Origin: Gammaproteobacteria bacterium
GTDB lineage: Bacteria > Pseudomonadota > Gammaproteobacteria > Xanthomonadales > SZUA-5
Assembly: GCA_030430155.1 (NCBI GenBank)
Contig: JAUIFV010000013.1
Span: forward strand, 1-48,388
Direction: 5' to 3'
Length of the DNA: 48,388 bases
The notes under the pieces were generated by a model. The model ran no database searches. It was given only the letters and a program-made list of their open reading frames with translations, and was not told where the DNA came from. Positions 44,421 through 48,388 of the stretch are shown piece after piece (within the stretch, counting starts at the first letter, position 1; the number at the start of each line of letters is the position of its first letter). Both the position numbers and the translations under genes were made by a program.

Positions 44421-45490
44421 TCGCAATCTTGCCCGGGGACGGCATCGGACCGGAGGTTGCCGCCGCAGGGCGGCAGGTGCTGGAAGCGGTCGCCGAGCAG
44501 TACGGCCACTGCTTCACGCTGACTCAGCACGCCATTGGCGGTGCCGCCATCGACGCCTTCGGCGATCCGCTGCCGGCCGGTACCGAGGCCGCCTGCATCG
44601 CCGCTGACGCGGTGCTGCTGGGTGCGGTTGGCGGGCCGAAGTGGTCTGATCCCAATGCCAAGGTGCGTCCCGAGCAGGGTCTGCTGCGGCTGCGCGCTGC
44701 GCTGGGTGTCTACGCCAACCTGCGCCCGGTCAAGCCGCATCCGCAGATGGTCGATGCCGCGCCGCTGAAGGCCGAGCGCTTGGCTGGTGTCGATCTGATG
44801 TTCGTCCGCGAGTTGACCGGCGGCAGCTACTTCGGACGCAAGGGTCGCGACGCCGAAGGCGCATTCGATGAATGCCGCTACAGCGAGGCGGAGGTCGAGC
44901 GGGTTACCGAGGTTGCCGCCAAGATCGCCCGCCAGCGGCAGGGCCGAATCACCCAGGTGGACAAAGCCAACGTGCTGGAAACCTCCAGGCTGTGGCGCAG
45001 CACCGTGTCCAAGCATCTGGCTGCGAAGCACCCGGACATCAACCTGCAGCACCAGCTGGTCGACTCGATGGCCATGCATCTGCTAACCCAGCCGGCCAGC
45101 TTCGACGTGATTCTGACCGAGAATTTGTTCGGTGACATCTTGACCGACGAGGCGGCGGTGCTGGCCGGGTCCATCGGGCTGTTGCCCTCGGCATCGGTCG
45201 GCGGTGAGCGCGGCGGGCTATACGAGCCCATCCACGGCTCGGCGCCCGATATCGCTGGCACCGGTATGGCCAATCCCTACGGCACGATCGCCTCGGTGGC
45301 GATGTTGCTCCGTCACGGCCTGGATCTGAGCGCCGAGGCGGACACGGTGGAATGGGCCATCGATCAGTGCCTGAGCGCTGGCGTGGGCACCTGCGACGTG
45401 TTCGGCGGCAAGGGCGTCAGCACCCAGCAGGCCACGGCGGCGGTACTCGCCGTGCTCGCCGGTGCGGCGCGTCAACGAGTTGCCGCCTGA
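44408..45490 (+). CDS. leuB: 3-isopropylmalate dehydrogenase
   Basis: The 360-residue product oxidises and decarboxylates 3-isopropylmalate to the keto acid that leads to leucine. Seen are ILPGDGIGPEV at the start, VGGPKWSDPNAKVRPEQGLLRLR, the catalytic YSEAEVERV and TQVDKANVLETSRLWR (Lys), and the NAD-side HGSAPDIAGTGMANP. It is last in leuACDB. A hairpin without a T-tract is found at 45580-45619. Confidence 0.97.
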   Translation: MDAVIAILPGDGIGPEVAAAGRQVLEAVAEQYGHCFTLTQHAIGGAAIDAFGDPLPAGTEAACIAADAVLLGAVGGPKWSDPNAKVRPEQGLLRLRAALGVYANLRPVKPHPQMVDAAPLKAERLAGVDLMFVRELTGGSYFGRKGRDAEGAFDECRYSEAEVERVTEVAAKIARQRQGRITQVDKANVLETSRLWRSTVSKHLAAKHPDINLQHQLVDSMAMHLLTQPASFDVILTENLFGDILTDEAAVLAGSIGLLPSASVGGERGGLYEPIHGSAPDIAGTGMANPYGTIASVAMLLRHGLDLSAEADTVEWAIDQCLSAGVGTCDVFGGKGVSTQQATAAVLAVLAGAARQRVAA

Positions 45491-45579
45491 TCCGTTAGGT
45501 AGCGGCATACGCTCCCCCGTCTCGCGCGTGGCTGCACCTCCCCAGCAGTCGCGCGCGGGGCGCTTTGCCTGTGCAGTCT

Positions 45580-45619
45580 CTGCCGCGAGCTTCGATGGGC
45601 TCGTTGCAAGCTGCGGCAG
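45580..45619 (+). terminator. Possible stem-loop after leuB
   Basis: CTGCCGCGAGCTT and AAGCTGCGGCAG form a 12-bp stem with one bulged base around a 15-base loop. No T-tract follows, so it may be a Rho-dependent end, a transcript-stabilising hairpin or a REP remnant. Confidence 0.4.
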
Positions 45620-45651
45620 CGCTGTATCACCCATTAAAGCGGACTACGCCC

Positions 45652-46164
45652 ATGTCTCCCATCACCATCCGCCACTGCGAGCCGGATGATGCCGACGCCG
45701 TCCGGCGCATCTACGCCGAAAGCGAAGGCTACGGCAATACTCTGCAGCTGCCCTTCCCGCCGCTGCATCTGTGGCAGCAGCGGCTGCAGCAGTCGGCAGT
45801 CGGTGTGCATCGACTTGTTGCCGAGCGAGGTGGCGAGCTGATCGGCGAGCTGTCCTTGGCGGTCTGCCAACACCCGCGGCGGCGGCACGTGGCCGAGATC
45901 GGCATGGGCGTCGCCGCTGCGGCGCGCAGGACCGGCGTCGGCCAGGCGTTATTGGGCGCCGCGATTGAACTGAGCGATCAATGGCTGCAGGTGCGGCGTG
46001 TGGAGATCAGCGCATTCGTGGAAAACGCCGCGGCTATCGCGCTGTATCGAAAGATGGGCTTTGTCGAAGAGGGGCGGGCCCGCGACTACGCGTTTCGCGA
46101 CGGGCGCTATTGCGATGTGCTGTTGATGGCGCGGGTTTCTCCAGGCGCCGTCGAGGCGGCCTGA
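45652..46164 (+). CDS. GNAT N-acetyltransferase, YhhY/AaaT-like
   Basis: 170 residues. The N-terminal ITIRHCEPDDADAVRRIYAE and the block GYGNTLQLPFPPLHLWQQRL resemble E. coli YhhY/AaaT, which acetylates L-phenylalanine and L-methionine. Acetyl-CoA binding is shown by VAEIGMGVAAAARRTGVGQALL (R/Q-x-x-G-x-G/A pattern). The ending FVENAAAIALYRKMGFVEEGRAR is classic GNAT. The frame is open back to 45565, but the ATG at 45652 gives the conserved start. The substrate assignment is by resemblance only. Confidence 0.85.
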   Translation: MSPITIRHCEPDDADAVRRIYAESEGYGNTLQLPFPPLHLWQQRLQQSAVGVHRLVAERGGELIGELSLAVCQHPRRRHVAEIGMGVAAAARRTGVGQALLGAAIELSDQWLQVRRVEISAFVENAAAIALYRKMGFVEEGRARDYAFRDGRYCDVLLMARVSPGAVEAA

Positions 46165-46196
46165 CTCCAATCGCCGCCGAGCGGTCTGCGCAGGGA

Positions 46197-46314
46197 AGGG
46201 CGTTGGAGGGTCGTCGTGGTGCGGACCGCGGAGCGGAGAGCGACGAAGGCGTACTGTAGTACGTCGAGTCAGGCGGAGTGAGCAGGCCGTGCCACGGCGG
46301 CCCTCCGGCGCCCT
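46197..46314. repeat. 118-bp imperfect palindromic element
   Basis: Left arm 46197-46224 and right arm 46286-46314 are complementary at most positions (AGGGCG..GGAGGG on one side, CCCTCC..CGCCCT on the other). In the middle lies the smaller palindrome GTACTGTAGTAC, flanked by GGAGCGGAGAGCG and GGCGGAGTGAGC. It fills the convergent gap between the GNAT gene and the protease gene. The plan resembles the repeats at 1-118 and 11250-11415, but the sequence differs. Confidence 0.7.
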
Positions 46315-46315
46315 C

Positions 46316-47458
46316 CTACTGGACTGGCGGTCGCTGCACCAGCGTCACCGACAGCGTCAGCGGCACGCCGGCGCGCAGTGCGGAGACTTGCACGGTGCTT
46401 CCCGGCGCCGTGCCGGCCTGCAGCTCGTTCAGCTGAGGCACGCCGTAAAGGTCGGTTTCGGCGAAGCGCAGGATCAGATCGCCCGGTCGCAGGCCGGCCT
46501 GTTCCGCGGGGCCGCCGGCATAAACCCTGGCCACCTGCAGCACCGGGCGCACCTCGCCGGACAGGGTGTTGCGCAGTTCCAGCGGAATCACCTCCACGCC
46601 CAGCCAGCCGCGGGTGACGAAGCCCTGGCGGATCACCTCATCGAGCACCTGTCGGGCGGTCTGGTAGGGGATCGCAAAGCCGATGCCTTCGGCGCCCAGG
46701 GCCAGATCGTCGTAGTGCGCCGTGTTGATGCCGATCAAGCGACCCTCCACATCGACCAGAGCGCCGCCGGAGTTGCCGAAATTGATCGCGGCATCGGTCT
46801 GGATCAGGTTTTCATAGGTCGACAGGTTGAGGCCGTGCCGGCCGGTGGCGCTGATAATTCCCATCGTCACCGTCTGGCCGATGCCGAATGGGTTGCCGAT
46901 GGCCAGCACCACATCGCCGATATGCACCTGGGTCTCTTCGCTGAAGCTGATCGCAGGCAGGTTGGTACCCTCGATCTTCAGCACCGCCAGGTCGGTATCC
47001 GGATCGCTGCCGACGATCTCGGCGCGGATCACCCGGCCGTCCCAGAGCACCGCCTGGATCTCTACCGCGGCGCTGATTACGTGGTGATTGGTCAGCATGT
47101 AGCCGTCAGGCGTCACGATGACCGCCGAGCCCAGGCTTTGCTCCACTCGATGGCGCGGCCGACCGGCCGGGCTGATGCCCATGATCCGCCCAGCCAGCGG
47201 GTTGCCGCGCAGATTGCTGGCCGGTTCGGTGACCAGTTTGTTGGCGTAGATGTTGACCACCGCCGGCCCGGCCAAGGCCACCGCGTCGGAGTAGGAAGTC
47301 ACCGTGGGCGCAGCCGGGCGCGACCGTCCGCCAGCGTCGCTATACAGCGTGCTACGCACCACCATGAGTACGAAAGCCAGCGCCAGACCCACCGTTACCC
47401 AGCGCAAAAGGAAGTTCAAAGTGGCTTGAAAGCGGCCATGGGTTGGGTCTGTCGGCAT
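46316..47458 (-). CDS. degS: Membrane-anchored HtrA-type serine protease (DegS/AlgW-like)
   Basis: 380 residues. One N-terminal transmembrane helix (about 16-36) anchors a periplasmic trypsin-like domain with triad H126 (MLTNHHVI), D156 (DPDTDLAVLKI) and S230 (NFGNSGGALVD). A single PDZ domain follows (about 275-375, GWLGVEVIPL to LRPGDLILRF). One PDZ and a membrane anchor indicate the DegS/AlgW class, which cleaves the anti-sigma factor RseA/MucA when it senses unfolded porin tails, rather than the two-PDZ DegP/DegQ. Starts at 47509 or 47524 would add a hydrophilic extension; ATG 47458 is chosen from the anchor position and lacks a clear ribosome binding site. It is divergent from petA. Confidence 0.9.
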   Translation of the reverse strand: MPTDPTHGRFQATLNFLLRWVTVGLALAFVLMVVRSTLYSDAGGRSRPAAPTVTSYSDAVALAGPAVVNIYANKLVTEPASNLRGNPLAGRIMGISPAGRPRHRVEQSLGSAVIVTPDGYMLTNHHVISAAVEIQAVLWDGRVIRAEIVGSDPDTDLAVLKIEGTNLPAISFSEETQVHIGDVVLAIGNPFGIGQTVTMGIISATGRHGLNLSTYENLIQTDAAINFGNSGGALVDVEGRLIGINTAHYDDLALGAEGIGFAIPYQTARQVLDEVIRQGFVTRGWLGVEVIPLELRNTLSGEVRPVLQVARVYAGGPAEQAGLRPGDLILRFAETDLYGVPQLNELQAGTAPGSTVQVSALRAGVPLTLSVTLVQRPPVQ

Positions 47459-47489
47459 CAAGGCGAGGGTAAATCGATGTGGCCGTCGA

Positions 47490-47519
47490 TTGTCCGGGGA
47501 CGGAGCCATCCTGTAAACT
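47490..47519 (+). promoter_or_regulatory. Likely promoter of the petABC operon
   Basis: TTGTCC (47490-47495), an 18-bp spacer, and TAAACT (47514-47519). It lies 60 bp before the petA ATG, in the divergent spacer with degS. Confidence 0.5.
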
Positions 47520-47578
47520 CGCATGCTTGGCAGGGGGGAGCCTTGTCGATCAACTCATTGAATGAACCGGAGTGGTAA

Positions 47579-48181
47579 ATGGCCGAGCAGCCAGCCGATC
47601 CCGGCCGTCGTCGTTTCCTGACCGCAACCACCGCAGTGGTTGGTGGCGTCGGGGTAGCGTTCGCGGCAGTCCCTTTTGTCAGCGCCTGGAAGCCCAGCGC
47701 CCGTGCCATCGCGGCCGGCGCCGCGGTCACCGTTGATATCTCCAAACTGGAAGCCGGAGCGCAGCAGCTTGCGACCTGGCGCAAGCGGCCGATCTTCATC
47801 ATCCGCCGTACGCCGACCCTGCTGGAGGCCTTGCCTGGAGAGGATGGTCGACTGAAGGATCCGGGCAGCGAGGTCGTGGACCAGCAGCCCGATTACGCTC
47901 GCAACGGCTATCGTTCGATCAAACCGGACGTGCTGGTGCTGGTCGGTTCCTGCACCCATTTGGGATGTGCGCCCAAGTTCCACCCCGAAGTTCAGCCCGA
48001 GCCATGGGACGACAACTGGCAGGGCGGTTTCTTCTGCCCCTGTCACAACTCCAAGTTCGATATGGCAGGCCGGGTCTATGAAGGCTCGCCGGCACCGACC
48101 AATCTGGTTGTGCCCCCGTATCGCTTCGCTGACGACAGCACCTTGGTCATCGGCGAAGACCCAGAGCAGGAGGCAGCCTGA
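47579..48181 (+). CDS. petA: Ubiquinol-cytochrome c reductase, Rieske iron-sulfur subunit
   Basis: The 200-residue product has an uncleaved twin-arginine signal (RRRFL) with a membrane helix at about 16-36, which keeps the periplasmic head attached. The Rieske [2Fe-2S] ligands are C125 and H127 in SCTHLGC, and C153 and H156 in CPCHNSKFD; the disulfide pair would be C130 and C155. It accepts electrons from ubiquinol at the Qo site of the bc1 complex and passes them to cytochrome c1. Its stop overlaps the start of petB by one base. Confidence 0.97.
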   Translation: MAEQPADPGRRRFLTATTAVVGGVGVAFAAVPFVSAWKPSARAIAAGAAVTVDISKLEAGAQQLATWRKRPIFIIRRTPTLLEALPGEDGRLKDPGSEVVDQQPDYARNGYRSIKPDVLVLVGSCTHLGCAPKFHPEVQPEPWDDNWQGGFFCPCHNSKFDMAGRVYEGSPAPTNLVVPPYRFADDSTLVIGEDPEQEAA

Positions 48182-48388
48182 TGGCCGGACAGCGCACCAG
48201 TACCGCAACAGGTTTGCTCGGCTGGCTCGACCAGCGCATGCCGGTGGTCGATTTCTGGAATAAGCACGTCGGCCAGTACTACGCGCCGAAGAACTTCAAC
48301 GTCTGGTACTACTTCGGTTCGCTGGCGCTGCTGATGCTGGTCAACCAGATCGTTACCGGCATCTGGCTGACCATGCACTACAAGCCCT
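48181..48388 (+). CDS. petB: Cytochrome b (bc1 complex), N-terminal part, cut by the window end
   Basis: Only the first 69 codons are present. They read WLDQRMPVVDFWNKHVGQYY, then NFNVWYYFGSLALLMLVNQIVTG and TMHYKP, the usual start of proteobacterial cytochrome b with its first transmembrane helix. The haem-binding histidines lie beyond the window. The ATG overlaps the TGA of petA. Confidence 0.95.
   Translation, partial: MAGQRTSTATGLLGWLDQRMPVVDFWNKHVGQYYAPKNFNVWYYFGSLALLMLVNQIVTGIWLTMHYKP

Overview
The window is high-GC chromosomal DNA from a gammaproteobacterium of the Xanthomonadales/Lysobacterales type. The main reasons are the run carB-greA-rpfE-recJ-prfB, which matches the neighbourhood of the Xanthomonas rpf region, the AlgW/DegS protease divergent from petA-petB (cytochrome bc1), an OmpW porin, and REP-like motifs in the gaps. 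No 16S gene is present, so the taxon is an inference. The assignments rest on reading translations and motifs; no database search was run.

Layout. 1-4389: a dispersed repeat cut by the window edge, a secreted triple-repeat (beta-trefoil-like) protein and a 1033-residue Asp-box lipoprotein, both on the minus strand. 4622-8932: a CadC-like membrane regulator followed by a complete [FeFe]-hydrogenase. The hydrogenase has all three H-cluster motifs and an extra C-terminal NTF2/SnoaL-like domain. 8982-13426: signalling and hypothetical genes (DUF2007 protein, GGDEF cyclase, membrane LytTR regulator, TolB-like propeller). 13660-16224: lemA and an M48 protease with a TerB-like tail. 16824-25629: carB, greA, rpfE, recJ, ompW and prfB with its programmed frameshift. 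25787-28284: selO and an EamA transporter. 28636-32561: rplU-rpmA-obg, rpsT and murJ. 32724-38626: acetate kinase, a MaoC-phosphotransacetylase fusion, an MFS-PlsC fusion and ispH. 38972-40209: tRNA-Thr and ribD, then a 222-bp MITE. 40519-45490: leucine leader peptide, attenuator and leuACDB. 45652-48388: a GNAT acetyltransferase, the DegS/AlgW protease, petA and the start of petB.

How it fits together. Most genes are housekeeping (translation, pyrimidine, leucine, riboflavin and isoprenoid synthesis, envelope quality control, respiration). The bc1 genes point to aerobic respiration. The hydrogenase and the phosphotransacetylase-acetate kinase pair would suit a fermentative or micro-oxic mode, although no HydEFG maturases lie in the window.

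The gaps are unusual. Nearly all the longer ones carry short tandem arrays with a strict 7-bp period (GGGCCCA, TCAGCCC, TTTTACG families). Many GGGCCCA arrays are exactly four heptads long, with a degenerate second heptad. With the hydrogenase-NTF2 fusion, these arrays are the most notable features seen.
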